Shown here: positions 40,612 to 49,377 of the stretch, in pieces
Position numbering within the stretch: position 1 is the stretch's first letter
Layout: each line of letters starts with the position of its first letter
Source of the DNA: Streptomyces sp. DH-12
GTDB taxonomy: Bacteria; Actinomycetota; Actinomycetes; Streptomycetales; Streptomycetaceae
DNA: 64,000 nt
Reading direction: 5' to 3'
Assembly (NCBI RefSeq): GCF_002899455.1
Contig: NZ_PPFB01000001.1
Location: forward strand, 6,704,501-6,768,500
Program-made: the position numbers and the translations under genes
Notes under the pieces: generated by a model
What the model was told of the DNA's origin: nothing
The model's input: the letters and a program-made list of their open reading frames with translations, nothing else
Database searches by the model: none

Positions 40612-41039
40612 CCGCCCGGCGGGGGAGAGGTCGGGGTGCCGCCGTGGCCGGGTTCCGTGGTGACCGGCCCGGTCGCCCTCGGCGGGGGGCCGCCCGGTGC
40701 GCCGGGCTCGGACGTCCGGGTCGGCGGCGGTGACGTGCTCGGCTCCGTGGCGCCGGACGGGGCCCCGGTCGGTTCGCCGGACAGCGAGGGGGCCGTCGAC
40801 CCGGTCGCCGGCAGGGGCAGGTCGGCCGGTGCGGTCCCGGAGCCGAGGCGGGGCAGCAGCGCCAGACCGACGCTCAGCCCGGCCACCGCGAGGGCGGAAC
40901 CGCCCGCCCGCACCAGCATCCGCGTCCGGCGACGGGCCCGGATGCCCTCGTACAGGCGTGCCCGCTGCCCCGGTTCGAAGGGGGCGGGCGTCCGGCCCTC
41001 GCGCATCATGCGCGTCAGCTCGCGCTCGAAGTCGTCCAT
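40608..41039 (-). CDS. Membrane-anchored partner of the ECF sigma factor (putative anti-sigma)
   Basis: 143 residues from an ATG with GGGGAG upstream. The cytoplasmic N-terminus (MDDFERELTRMMREGRTPAPFEPGQRARLYEGIRARRR) is followed by one transmembrane helix (MLVRAGGSALAVAGLSVGLALL) and a long Pro/Thr/Ser-rich extracytoplasmic tail. It lacks a zinc-binding HxxxCxxC, so it is not a classical ZAS anti-sigma. Position directly after a SigE-type sigma gene suggests a regulatory partner. Confidence 0.7.
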   Translation of the reverse strand: MDDFERELTRMMREGRTPAPFEPGQRARLYEGIRARRRTRMLVRAGGSALAVAGLSVGLALLPRLGSGTAPADLPLPATGSTAPSLSGEPTGAPSGATEPSTSPPPTRTSEPGAPGGPPPRATGPVTTEPGHGGTPTSPPPGG

Positions 41040-41050
41040 CGCTGCTCCCC

Positions 41051-41557
41051 TCACGTCACGGGCCGGGCGGAGTCGGACAGGATCTGCCGCAGCCGTGCCA
41101 CGCCGCGCGACGCGTGGGAGCGGGCCGTGCCGACCGGGCAGCCGAGGGTCTGCGCCACCTGCCCCTCGGGCAGGTCCTCGTAGTAGCGCAGCACCACCGC
41201 CGCCCGCTGCCGGGGCGTCAGCAGGGCCAGCGCCGCTTCGAGGCGCGAGCGTTCGGCGACGGACGCGGACACGTCGCCCGGTCCGGGCCGGTCGGGCAGT
41301 TCACCCACGGGGCGCTCACCCCACCAGCGGCGGCGGGCCGACCGCGCGGCCAGCCGCACCATCACCTGGCGGACGTACGCCTCCGGCGCCTGCTCGGCGA
41401 CCTTCGGCCAGGCGAACCACAACTTCACCAGGGCCTCCTGCACCAGGTCCTCGGCGCGCTGGCGGTCGCCGCCGGTGAGCAGACGCGCGACATGCAGCAG
41501 CGCCGACCAGCGGGCGGCCACGAACTCGTCGAAGCCGTCGGCCCGAAACCGCTGCAT
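41051..41557 (-). CDS. ECF RNA polymerase sigma factor, actinobacterial SigE-family
   Basis: 168 residues. Region 2 reads GFDEFVAARWSALLHVARLLTGGDRQRAEDLVQEALVKLWFAWPKV and region 4 has LTPRQRAAVVLRYYEDLPEGQVAQTLGCPVGTARSHASRGVARLR. This is the pattern of the short SigE-family sigma-70 proteins abundant in Streptomyces. Its stop lies just upstream of the membrane partner gene. The target promoters cannot be read from this window. Confidence 0.92.
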   Translation of the reverse strand: MQRFRADGFDEFVAARWSALLHVARLLTGGDRQRAEDLVQEALVKLWFAWPKVAEQAPEAYVRQVMVRLAARSARRRWWGERPVGELPDRPGPGDVSASVAERSRLEAALALLTPRQRAAVVLRYYEDLPEGQVAQTLGCPVGTARSHASRGVARLRQILSDSARPVT

Positions 41558-41695
41558 CCCTTACCGCCCCGTGTCCGTACAACCCCTTGCACCTGGAAGA
41601 AGGCCCTGGGACCGGGGAAACGCTGCAGCACGCCACTGTGACCCGTATCACGTCTCGTGAAGGGTGCGGTCGCAGCGGCGCCGCACACACGAAAA

Positions 41696-41719
41696 GGGCA
41701 GTGCCGAAAGGCACTGCCC
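41696..41719 (-). terminator. Hairpin with GAAA tetraloop and T-tract
   Basis: GGGCAGTGCC-GAAA-GGCACTGCCC is a perfect 10-bp stem. On the minus strand it is followed by TTTTCG, making it a rho-independent terminator for the DUF6479-like gene upstream on that strand. Confidence 0.85.
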
Positions 41720-41794
41720 TGCTGGTTCCCGAGCAGCCGGCCGAGAAGGCGGCCGACACGGCGACGGCCCCGGCGAACGCCGGGACCGCCGAGG

Positions 41795-42166
41795 TCAGTG
41801 GGCGCCGGGGCCGCCGCTGCCGAAGCCTCCGCCGCCGCCCTCGTTCCAGCGGGGACGCCCCTCGCCGGCGCCGGTGCGGCTGCCCGCGTTGCCGTGGCCC
41901 TTCAGCTCGTGCGGGCTCAGCCGCTCCTCGGTCCGGGGCATCTCCTCCGGCTCCCGGTGCTCCCGCACCTCGCGGACCGGACCGCCCTCGGGCATCCGGG
42001 GCTGCTCCTCGGGCCGCGGCCGGCGCGAGTCGTTGTTACGGACCCGGCGGCTGCCGAACAGGAACATGCCGATCAGCAGGGCCAGGACCGCGATCCCGGC
42101 CACCACCAGACCGACGCCCAGAGCACCGCGTCCCGCCGCCAGGTCGGCTGTCTCCATCGCGTTCAT
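41795..42166 (-). CDS. Small membrane protein, DUF6479-like
   Basis: 123 residues from an ATG 5 bases after GAGG (an ATG one codon earlier is also possible). An N-terminal hydrophobic helix (ALGVGLVVAGIAVLALLIGMFLFGSRR) is followed by a polar, proline- and glutamate-rich cytoplasmic tail ending in a glycine run (GGGGGFGSGGPGAH). This matches the short single-pass proteins common in Streptomyces. Function unknown. Confidence 0.65.
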   Translation of the reverse strand: MNAMETADLAAGRGALGVGLVVAGIAVLALLIGMFLFGSRRVRNNDSRRPRPEEQPRMPEGGPVREVREHREPEEMPRTEERLSPHELKGHGNAGSRTGAGEGRPRWNEGGGGGFGSGGPGAH

Positions 42167-42303
42167 CATGTCCTCGCGGGTACCCCGGGTCCCCGCCCCG
42201 AACCAGGTCGCCCCCGCCGGACCCGCCCGCGGGACGCCGCACAGCCCTGGGGATCGCCGGGCCGACCGGGTTTGACGCCCCGTACGGGGGCAACCCGCGC
42301 GGT

Positions 42304-42675
42304 GTGACGACGACATCGCAGGAGGAGCTGTTCCGGTTCCTGGAGGACCGGTTCGCCTGCGCCCAGGCCTGCGCCGAGTGCGCCCGGGCCTGCGCGACCC
42401 GGGCCGGCCTCGTGGACCCCGACGGCGCCGAGAACCAGGAACTCGTACGACGCAAGGGCATCATGTGCGCGGAGGTCTGCGACGCGACCTGCCGTGTGCT
42501 GTCCGAGCAGAACCAGGCCGACGAGGCCACCATCCGCATGCAGGTCGAGTGGTGCCGCCAGGTGTGCCTGGAGAGCGCCCAGGTCTTCGACGGGCACCCC
42601 GGAGCGGAACGGACCGCGGAGGCCTGCCGCGCCTGCGCGCGGGCCTGTACCGAATTCCTCGCCACCCTCGACTGA
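42304..42675 (+). CDS. Cysteine-rich four-helix bundle protein (DUF326/Csp-like, copper storage type)
   Basis: 123 residues from a GTG. Cysteines recur along the helices in CxxxC and CxxC spacing: FACAQACAECARACATRAG, GIMCAEVCDATCRVL, WCRQVCLESAQ and ACRACARACTEFL. This pattern, at this length, matches cytosolic copper-storage proteins (Csp3) and DUF326 ferredoxin-like proteins. Csp proteins line the bundle core with cysteines to hold many Cu(I) ions. No signal peptide is visible, so it should be cytoplasmic. Confidence 0.82.
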   Translation: MTTTSQEELFRFLEDRFACAQACAECARACATRAGLVDPDGAENQELVRRKGIMCAEVCDATCRVLSEQNQADEATIRMQVEWCRQVCLESAQVFDGHPGAERTAEACRACARACTEFLATLD

Positions 42676-42799
42676 CCCACCGTCCCGCCACGTCCCCGGC
42701 CGCCCCCGGCCCCGTGCGCACTCGGGCGGGTCGTCGCCCTGCAGGGCGAGACCGGGGCCGGACGGACCACGCCGCCTCCGTCGTGGTCCGTCCGGCCCC

Positions 42800-43130
42800 G
42801 GCCGAGCCGTCCGGGGCCGGACGCCCTCGCCGAGTCCCGGGAGGTGGCCGCCCTGCGCGAGCGGGTGCCCGGCGCCGGCGACCCGGACGCCCTGGCCAGC
42901 CGCCGCGAGGCCGCCGTCGCGCCGGGCCGGCTGGGCGACCGGGCGCACGCGCTCACCGAGCACCGGAGGGGGCCGTCGCCCGGGAGCGGGTGTTCGGCGC
43001 GGACCACCCCGACACCCTCGCCGCCCGCGAGGACGAGGCCCGCTGCCTGAAGGGTCCGGGCCGCCCGGGAGAGGCGGCGGAGCTGTACGGGCGGGGGGCG
43101 CCGCTTCGCGGGCGGGGTCCGGCCGGAGGC
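42800..43130 (+). pseudogene. Remnant of a tetratricopeptide-repeat (NB-ARC-TPR type) protein
   Basis: In one frame the sequence reads DALAESREVAALRERVPGAGDPDALASRREAAV, and after a frameshift near 42965 it continues AVARERVFGADHPDTLAAREDEARCLKGPGRPGEAAELY. These are the ER(V)xGxDHPDTLAAR repeats of Streptomyces TPR proteins. No NB-ARC domain and no intact start are present. The rest of 42676-43223 holds no gene. Confidence 0.6.
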
Positions 43131-43223
43131 GCGCGGTCCCTTGCCCCCGCCGGGTCCGGCCGGTCGTCCCGGTCCTCCGGACCCCCTCTGGCCGCGGGCG
43201 ATCGTCACGTGTTACGAAGAATC

Positions 43224-44792
43224 ATGACCGCAGCTCGGGACGCCCGGACGTACGACGCCGTCGTCGTCGGCGGAGGCCACAACGGCCTCGTCGCCGCCGC
43301 CTACCTCGCCCGTGCCGGGCGCTCCGTCCTGGTGCTGGAGCGGCTGGACCACACCGGCGGCGCGGCGGTCTCCACCCGTCCCTTCGCGGGTGTCGACGCA
43401 CGCCTGTCCCGGTACTCGTACCTGGTCAGCCTGCTGCCCCGGAAGATCCTCACCGACCTGGGGCTCGACGTCCGGCTCTCCACCCGCACCATCTCCTCGT
43501 ACACCCCCGCCGAACGCGACGGCCGGCCCACCGGTCTGCTCGTCGGCGGCGGCGAGGAACGCACCCGCGAGGCGTTCGTCCGGCTCACCGGCTCCGACCG
43601 CGAGCACCGGGCGTGGCAGGACTTCTACGACCTGACCGGCCGGGTCGCCCGCCGGGTCTTCCCCACCCTCACCGAGCCGCTGCCCACCCGTGAGGAGCTG
43701 CGCCGCACGGTGGACGACGAGGAGGCCTGGCGGATCCTCTTCGAGGAGCCCCTGGGCGTCGCCGTCGAGGAGCGCTTCGCCGACGACCTGGTGCGCGGCG
43801 TCGTCCTCACCGACGCGCTCATCGGCACCTTCGCCGACGCCCACGACCCCTCACTGAAGCAGAACCGCTGCTTCCTCTACCACGTCATCGGCGGCGGCAC
43901 CGGCGCCTGGGACGTCCCGGTCGGCGGCATGGGCGCGCTCACCGACGCGCTCGCCGGCGCCGCCCGCGCGGCCGGCGCGGTCATCGCCACCGGCCACCAG
44001 GCCGTACGCGTCGAGACCGACGGCCGTACCGCCGAGGTCACCCACCGCACGGCCGACGGCGAGGGCGTCGTCACCGCCCGGCACGTCCTGGTCAACGCCT
44101 CCCCGAAGGAGCTGGCGCGGCTCACCGGCGACACGCCCCCGCCGCCCGCCGAGGGCGCCCAGCTCAAGGTGAACATGCTGCTCGAGCGGCTGCCCCGGCT
44201 CCGCGACAGCTCCGTCGACCCGCGTGAGGCGTTCGCCGGCACCTTCCACATCGCCGAGGGCTACGAGCAGCTGGCCACCGCGCACGCCCAGGCCGCCGCG
44301 GGACGGCTGCCCGACGCGCCGCCCTCGGAGATCTACTGCCACTCGCTCACCGACCCGTCGATCCTCGGGCCCGGCCTGGCGGCGCGGGGCTGTCAGACCC
44401 TCACCCTGTTCGGACTGCACACGCCGGCGCGGCTGTTCGAACGGGACAACGACGCGGTGCGCGAGGAACTGCTGAAGTCGACGCTGGCCCAGCTCGACGC
44501 CCACCTGGCCGAGCCGATCGCCGACTGCCTCGCCACGGACGCCGACGGCCGCCCGTGCGTCGAGGCCAGGTCGCCGCTCGACCTGGAACGCGACCTCGGG
44601 CTGCCCGGCGGCCACATCTTCCACCGCGACCTCTCCTGGCCCCACGCCCAGGACGGCACCGGCCGCTGGGGCGTGGAGACGGCCCACGCCAACGTGCTGC
44701 TCTGCGGCGCGGGCGCGGTGCGCGGCGGCGGGGTGAGCGGGGTGCCGGGGCACAACGCGGCGATGGCCGTGCTGGAGGCCGGCCAGGACTGA
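43224..44792 (+). CDS. CrtI/PYROXD2-like FAD-dependent oxidoreductase
   Basis: 522 residues from an ATG. The N-terminus has the dinucleotide fold YDAVVVGGGHNGLVAAAYLARAGRSVLVLERLDHTGGAA. Mid-protein GGGTGAWDVPVGGMGALTDALAGAARAAGA and the C-terminal LLCGAGAVRGGGVSGVPGHNAA complete the FAD site of the phytoene-desaturase-like family. The close match to PYROXD2-like enzymes (no carotenoid genes nearby) makes carotenoid synthesis unlikely; the substrate is unknown. No RBS of note; neighbours are on the other strand or decayed. Confidence 0.85.
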   Translation: MTAARDARTYDAVVVGGGHNGLVAAAYLARAGRSVLVLERLDHTGGAAVSTRPFAGVDARLSRYSYLVSLLPRKILTDLGLDVRLSTRTISSYTPAERDGRPTGLLVGGGEERTREAFVRLTGSDREHRAWQDFYDLTGRVARRVFPTLTEPLPTREELRRTVDDEEAWRILFEEPLGVAVEERFADDLVRGVVLTDALIGTFADAHDPSLKQNRCFLYHVIGGGTGAWDVPVGGMGALTDALAGAARAAGAVIATGHQAVRVETDGRTAEVTHRTADGEGVVTARHVLVNASPKELARLTGDTPPPPAEGAQLKVNMLLERLPRLRDSSVDPREAFAGTFHIAEGYEQLATAHAQAAAGRLPDAPPSEIYCHSLTDPSILGPGLAARGCQTLTLFGLHTPARLFERDNDAVREELLKSTLAQLDAHLAEPIADCLATDADGRPCVEARSPLDLERDLGLPGGHIFHRDLSWPHAQDGTGRWGVETAHANVLLCGAGAVRGGGVSGVPGHNAAMAVLEAGQD

Positions 44793-44817
44793 CGGCCCGG
44801 CCGGCCGTGGTCCGGCC

Positions 44818-46593
44818 TCAGCCGTCCTCCCGGCTCCAGCCCTCCGCCCGCAGGCGCGCCGCGTCCGCGGGGCGGGCCTCGTCGAAGAGCCGGCGGCGGC
44901 CCCTCTCGACGCGCAGCCGGTCGACGTAGGCGCCGCGCCCGACGTACAGCCGGTCCGTCGTGTACCGCCAGCGCACGACGAGCCCGGGGGCGGCCGGCAG
45001 ATCGGCGGTGAGGTCGTGCCAGACGCGGCCGGACCAGCCGGTGGCCGTGCCCGTCGGGTGCTGCTCGGGCGCGCCGCCGCGCCGCCGTGTCGTGAACGGG
45101 ACCGGCTCCCAGGCCGTCCCGCCGTCCGCCGAGGACTCGAGGACCAGGACGTCGGCCCGCGGTTCGGTGTCCCACCACAGCGCGCAGCTCAGCCGGGCCG
45201 CGCCGGACGAGGTGTCCAGCGCCGGCAGCGCGAGGGTCGCCGTGGCCGCGCTCGCCATCCCCGAGAACCACGCCGTGCGCCCCCGGGCCGGCCGCACCGG
45301 CACCGCGCGGGCCAGCTGGTCGGCGGCGGCCACCCGGGGCGCCGAACCGGACCGCCAGCTGCGCACCGGGTGCACGGAGTTGCCCAGGACGACGAGGAAG
45401 GAGTCGGTGGTCGGGTCGAGCACCAGCGCCGTGCCGGTGAACCCGGTGTGGCCGGCCGTGCGGGGCGTGGCCATCGCGCCCATGTACCAGTGCTGGTGGA
45501 GCTCGAAGCCCAGGCCGTGCTCGTCGCCCGGGAACGCGGTGTTGAAGTCGGTGAACATCAGCTCCACCGACTCCGGCCGCAGGATCCGCTCCCGGCCGCG
45601 GACACCGCCGTCGAGCAGCGTCCGCGCGAGGACCGCCAGGTCCCACGCGTCGGAGAACACACCGGCGTGGCCCGCGACCCCGCCCAGGCTGTACGCGTTC
45701 TCGTCGTGCACCTCGCCCCACACCAGCCCCCGGTCCAGCCCGGACCACGGCGTGCGGGCGTCCTCGGTGGCCGCGATCTTCGGCTTCCAGGACGCCGGAG
45801 GGTTGTAGCGGGTGCGCCGCATGCCGAGCGGCTCGGTGATCTCCTCGCGCAGCAGCACGTCCAGCGGGCGCCCGGTGACGTGCTCCAGCACGAACTGCAG
45901 CGAGATCAGGTTCAGGTCGGAGTACAGGTACGCGGTTCCCGGCGGGCTCGCCGGCGCCTCGTCGTAGACGCGCTGCACCTTCTCCTCGTACGTCGGCGCC
46001 GCGTACAGCGGGATCCACGCGCGGAACCCCGAGGTGTGCGTGAGCAGCTGCCGGATCGTCACGTCCTGCTTCCCGGCCCGCCCGAAGTCCGGCAGGTACG
46101 AGGCGACCGGCGCCTCCAGCGTCAGCCGGCCCCGCTCGATCTGCTGCACGGCGAGGACGGAGGTGAACAGCTTCGACACCGACGCCAGGTCGAAGACGGT
46201 GTCCTCGGCCATCGGTATCTGGTGCTCCGCAGGGAACTCGACGCCGGTGTCGGTCTCCTCGTCGTACGCCTGATAGCGCACGGCCATCCCGATGGGCTGG
46301 TGCAGCGCGACCGTGTGCCCCCGCCCGGCGAGCAGAACGGCCCCCGCGTACCAGGGGTGTTCCGGGGAGGGCTGGAGGAACGCCTCGGCGTCGGCGACGA
46401 GTCGCCGCAGCGGACCGGGCAGCAGCCCGGCCCGCTGCGCCGACCCGTGCCGCAGCGCCGGGCGACCGCCCCCGCGGGCCGCGGCCGCCGCGGCCGCCGG
46501 ATCCGCGGGCAAGGAGGCGAACGCCAGCCCCCCGCCCAACGCCAGCGCTCCCACGCCCACGTGCCGCCGACTGATCCCTCTGCCGTCCGTCAT
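44818..46593 (-). CDS. Exported serine hydrolase, beta-lactamase/class C PBP fold
   Basis: 591 residues; ATG after GGGAGGG. A twin-arginine-like signal (SRRHVGVGALALGGGLAFASLP) is followed by a beta-lactamase domain with SxxK as FDLASVSKLFTS (serine near 146), YSD (YLYSDLNLISLQF) and HTG (AGHTGFTG). The C-terminal 180 residues form a beta-rich extension (ALWWDTEPRADVLVLESS, WRYTTDRLYVGRGAYVDRLRVERG). Family members are D-alanyl-D-alanine carboxypeptidases, esterases or beta-lactamases; the exact reaction is not predictable. The long extension could bind cell wall. Confidence 0.87.
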   Translation of the reverse strand: MTDGRGISRRHVGVGALALGGGLAFASLPADPAAAAAAARGGGRPALRHGSAQRAGLLPGPLRRLVADAEAFLQPSPEHPWYAGAVLLAGRGHTVALHQPIGMAVRYQAYDEETDTGVEFPAEHQIPMAEDTVFDLASVSKLFTSVLAVQQIERGRLTLEAPVASYLPDFGRAGKQDVTIRQLLTHTSGFRAWIPLYAAPTYEEKVQRVYDEAPASPPGTAYLYSDLNLISLQFVLEHVTGRPLDVLLREEITEPLGMRRTRYNPPASWKPKIAATEDARTPWSGLDRGLVWGEVHDENAYSLGGVAGHAGVFSDAWDLAVLARTLLDGGVRGRERILRPESVELMFTDFNTAFPGDEHGLGFELHQHWYMGAMATPRTAGHTGFTGTALVLDPTTDSFLVVLGNSVHPVRSWRSGSAPRVAAADQLARAVPVRPARGRTAWFSGMASAATATLALPALDTSSGAARLSCALWWDTEPRADVLVLESSADGGTAWEPVPFTTRRRGGAPEQHPTGTATGWSGRVWHDLTADLPAAPGLVVRWRYTTDRLYVGRGAYVDRLRVERGRRRLFDEARPADAARLRAEGWSREDG

Positions 46594-46786
46594 CCGTCCA
46601 CCCTCCCGGGTCCAGCCCCGAGCCGCCTGAAAGTAACTTCCGGACATCGCCGCGCGAGATGAAACTTTCGTGTCAGGGGTGCGGGTTGTCAATGGCTGTG
46701 GACAACGGGCGAGCGGGGCCGTACGAGGGCCGCCGCTCCACCCGCACTACTCTGGCCGGAGTGGTCCGTGGAGGGGAGTGGTGGAC

Positions 46787-47368
46787 GTGGTGCGGCGGAA
46801 CGAGACGCGGCGGGCCGCGCTGGTGGACGCGGCGATCGAGGTGCTGGCGCGGGACGGCGCGCGGGGGCTGACCTTCCGGGCCGTGGACACCGAGGCCGCC
46901 GTGCCCCCCGGTACCGCGTCGAACTACTTCTCCTCGCGTGACGATCTGCTCACCCAGGCCGGGGCCCGGGTCTACGAGCGGCTCCAGCCGGACGAGGAGA
47001 CCGTCGCGCGGCAGCGTGCCGCGGGCCGGGACCGGGAGACGTACGCCGAGATCATGCGCGAACTGGTGGGCCGTGTCGCCTCGTTCCGCACCGGCTACCT
47101 CGCCCTGCTCGAACTGCGGCTGGAGGCCACCCGCCGGCCCGGACTGCGCACCGTGCTCACCGAACGCGTCCGGGCCGACGTCGAGGCGAACGTCCGCCAC
47201 CACGAGGGCTCCGGCCTCCCCGGTGACGCCACGGCCGTCAAGCTGCTGTACCTCGCCCTGAACTGGCTGATCGTCGAACAGCTCACCCTGCCGGACGTGT
47301 TCGCCCCCGAGGAGCGGGAGCGGCTGGTGGCGGCCGCGGTCGAGCGGATCGTGACCGACGGGCGGTAG
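46787..47368 (+). CDS. TetR-family transcriptional regulator
   Basis: 193 residues from the GTG 9 bases after GGAGGGGA. The helix-turn-helix is RRAALVDAAIEVLARDGARGLTFRAVDTEAAVPPGTASNYFSSRDDLLTQAG, followed by a ligand-binding helical domain (AEIMRELVGRVASFRTGYLALLELRLEATRRPGLRTVL). It is convergent with paaK (23 bp apart). It may regulate the divergent hydrolase upstream or the paaK gene; the 18-bp dyad near paaK would be a candidate target. Confidence 0.9.
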   Translation: MVRRNETRRAALVDAAIEVLARDGARGLTFRAVDTEAAVPPGTASNYFSSRDDLLTQAGARVYERLQPDEETVARQRAAGRDRETYAEIMRELVGRVASFRTGYLALLELRLEATRRPGLRTVLTERVRADVEANVRHHEGSGLPGDATAVKLLYLALNWLIVEQLTLPDVFAPEERERLVAAAVERIVTDGR

Positions 47369-47391
47369 GCCGAGCCACCCCGGGCCGGGTC

Positions 47392-48693
47392 TCAGCCGCG
47401 CCGCTCCCGCAGGTCCACGATGCGCCGGATCTTGCCCACCGACCGCTCCAGCGACTCCGGGTCGACGATCTCCGCCTCGACCGAGACGCCGATGCCGTCC
47501 TTCACCGCCTGCACGATGGACCGGGCCGCCGCCTCCCGGGCCGCCGCGTCCGCGTCCGGGCGGGCCTCCGCACGCACCGTCAACCGGTCCGTGCGGCCGC
47601 GCGTGGTCAGCCGCAACTGGAAGTGCGGCGCCACGCCGGGGGTGCGCAGCACGATCTCCTCGATCTGCGTGGGGAAGAGGTTCACCCCGCGCAGGATCAC
47701 CATGTCGTCGCTGCGTCCGGTCACCCTCTCCATGCGCCGGAACACCCGTGCCGTGCCCGGCAGCAGCCGGGTCAGGTCCCGGGTCCGGTACCGGACGACC
47801 GGCATGGCCTCCTTGGTGAGCGAGGTGAACACCAGCTCGCCCCGCTCGCCCTCGGGCAGCACCTCGCCCGTGACCGGGTCGACGACCTCCGGGAAGAAGT
47901 GGTCCTCCCAGATGTGCAGCCCGTCCTTGGTCTCCACGCACTCCTGCGCGACACCCGGGCCGATCACCTCGGACAGGCCGTATATGTCGACCGCGTCGAT
48001 CGCGCACCGCTCCTCGATCTCCCGGCGCATCTCCTCCGTCCACGGCTCGGCGCCGAAGACGCCCACGCGCAGGGAGGTGGAGCGCGGGTCGATGCCCTGC
48101 CGCTCGAACTCGTCGAGCAGGGTGAGCATGTAGGACGGGGTCACCATGATGACCGACGGCTCGAGGTCCTGGATCAGCGTGACCTGCCGTGACGTCATGC
48201 CGCCGGACGCGGGGATCACCGTGCAGCCGAGGCGTTCGGCGCCGAAGTGGGCGCCGAGGCCGCCCGTGAACAGGCCGTACCCGTACGCGATGTGGACGGT
48301 GTCGCCGGGCCTGCCGCCCGCCGCGCGCAGCGACCGCGCGACCATGTCGGCCCACATGGACAGGTCGTTCTCCGTGTAGCCGACGACCGTGGGGCGCCCG
48401 GTGGTGCCGCTGGAGGCGTGCAGCCTGCGGATCCGCTCGCGCGGGACGGCGAACATGCCGTACGGGTAGTTCTCCCGCAGGTCCGCCTTGGTGGTGAAGG
48501 GGAAGCGGGACAGGTCGGACAGCGAACGGCAGTCGTCGGGGTGGACGCCCGCCTTGTCGAAGGACTCCCGGTGGAACGGCACGTTCTCGTACGCGTGCCG
48601 CAAGGAGTTCCGCAGCCGCTCCAGCTGGAGGACCCGCAGACTGTCGAGGTCGAGCCGCTCCGCCGGGTCCAGCAGGTCCGCCGCCTGAGTCAT
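47392..48693 (-). CDS. paaK: Phenylacetate-CoA ligase
   Basis: 433 residues, normal length. Adenylate-forming motifs are LHASSGTTGRPTVVGYT (P-loop), VDIYGLSEVIGPG and RTRDLTRLLPG, with ILRGVNLFPTQIEE and the end VGKIRRIVDLRERRG, all typical of PaaK. It forms phenylacetyl-CoA from phenylacetate, ATP and CoA in the cytoplasm, the entry step of the paa pathway. No other paa genes are in this window. ATG has GGAGGGAAGG upstream and an 18-bp dyad about 35 bp before it. Confidence 0.95.
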   Translation of the reverse strand: MTQAADLLDPAERLDLDSLRVLQLERLRNSLRHAYENVPFHRESFDKAGVHPDDCRSLSDLSRFPFTTKADLRENYPYGMFAVPRERIRRLHASSGTTGRPTVVGYTENDLSMWADMVARSLRAAGGRPGDTVHIAYGYGLFTGGLGAHFGAERLGCTVIPASGGMTSRQVTLIQDLEPSVIMVTPSYMLTLLDEFERQGIDPRSTSLRVGVFGAEPWTEEMRREIEERCAIDAVDIYGLSEVIGPGVAQECVETKDGLHIWEDHFFPEVVDPVTGEVLPEGERGELVFTSLTKEAMPVVRYRTRDLTRLLPGTARVFRRMERVTGRSDDMVILRGVNLFPTQIEEIVLRTPGVAPHFQLRLTTRGRTDRLTVRAEARPDADAAAREAAARSIVQAVKDGIGVSVEAEIVDPESLERSVGKIRRIVDLRERRG

Positions 48694-48725
48694 CAGGACC
48701 TTCCCTCCACCCGTCCTCCTGCCGT

Positions 48726-48743
48726 CGACCGATCATTCGGTCG
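48726..48743. promoter_or_regulatory. 18-bp dyad in the paaK promoter, TetR/PaaR-type operator
   Basis: CGACCGA-TCAT-TCGGTCG has perfect 7-bp arms and lies 33 bp upstream of the paaK ATG. ACCGA/TCGGT dyads are typical of TetR-type regulators of phenylacetate catabolism. No TetR gene is divergent here, so the regulator may be the nearby TetR or a distant one. Confidence 0.6.
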
Positions 48744-49004
48744 TGTGCCACGGGCCCCAGTAACGCAGCCGACCGCCCTCCGGTGCAAGAGCCCGGCCTG
48801 CACTTTTCCGACGGCGCGATCCGAGGACGCGGCGACGACACCGCCCTGAGGGGCGCGGGGAGCCGCGCGAGCGAGCCCCACCGCCCCGCACCCGCCCAGC
48901 GACCGTCATCCGCACTCCCTCCCGCCCCCCTGGCACGGCCTGTCCGCAGGACGGACCGATCGCTAGGCTGGCCGCGGACGACGGCAACCGGGAGGAGCAC
49001 GGAC

Positions 49005-49247
49005 GTGGCCGACAGCACCACCCAGCAGCGCCCGCTCACGGGCTGGGACAAGCCCGAGCTGGACCTCAGCAACGCACAGTGGCAGTCCGGCAGCAGAGGT
49101 CTGGGCGACGTCCAGATCGCCTTCGTGGAGGGCTTCATCGCCATGCGCAACGGTGGCCGCCCGGAGAACCCCTCCCTGATCTTCACCCCCGCCGAGTGGG
49201 GCGCCTTCGTGTCGGGTGCGCGCGAGGGCGACTTCGACCTGACCTGA
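49005..49247 (+). CDS. DUF397-family protein
   Basis: 80 residues from a GTG with GGGAGGAG. The sequence ...LDLSNAQWQSGSRGLGDVQIAFVEGFIAMRNGGRPENPSLIFTPAEWGAFVSGAREGDFDL is a full DUF397 domain. Such proteins usually follow an XRE/Scr1-type regulator gene and may antagonise it. No such regulator is adjacent, so this is an orphan copy. Confidence 0.9.
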   Translation: MADSTTQQRPLTGWDKPELDLSNAQWQSGSRGLGDVQIAFVEGFIAMRNGGRPENPSLIFTPAEWGAFVSGAREGDFDLT

Positions 49248-49377
49248 CCCGATCGGCGGCGCGCCCCGCCCCACGGACGTGTGCCGCGCGCTTTTCCGGA
49301 CACGTGATGCGCAGAGAGCCGCGCCGGACCGCACGGGGAACGGCGCGGACCCGATGCCGTATCCGGAGGCGAGACAC

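Noticed and set aside
40556..40619. A CRISPR array
   Set aside because: The 14-bp units are directly adjacent with no spacers, and no cas genes are near.
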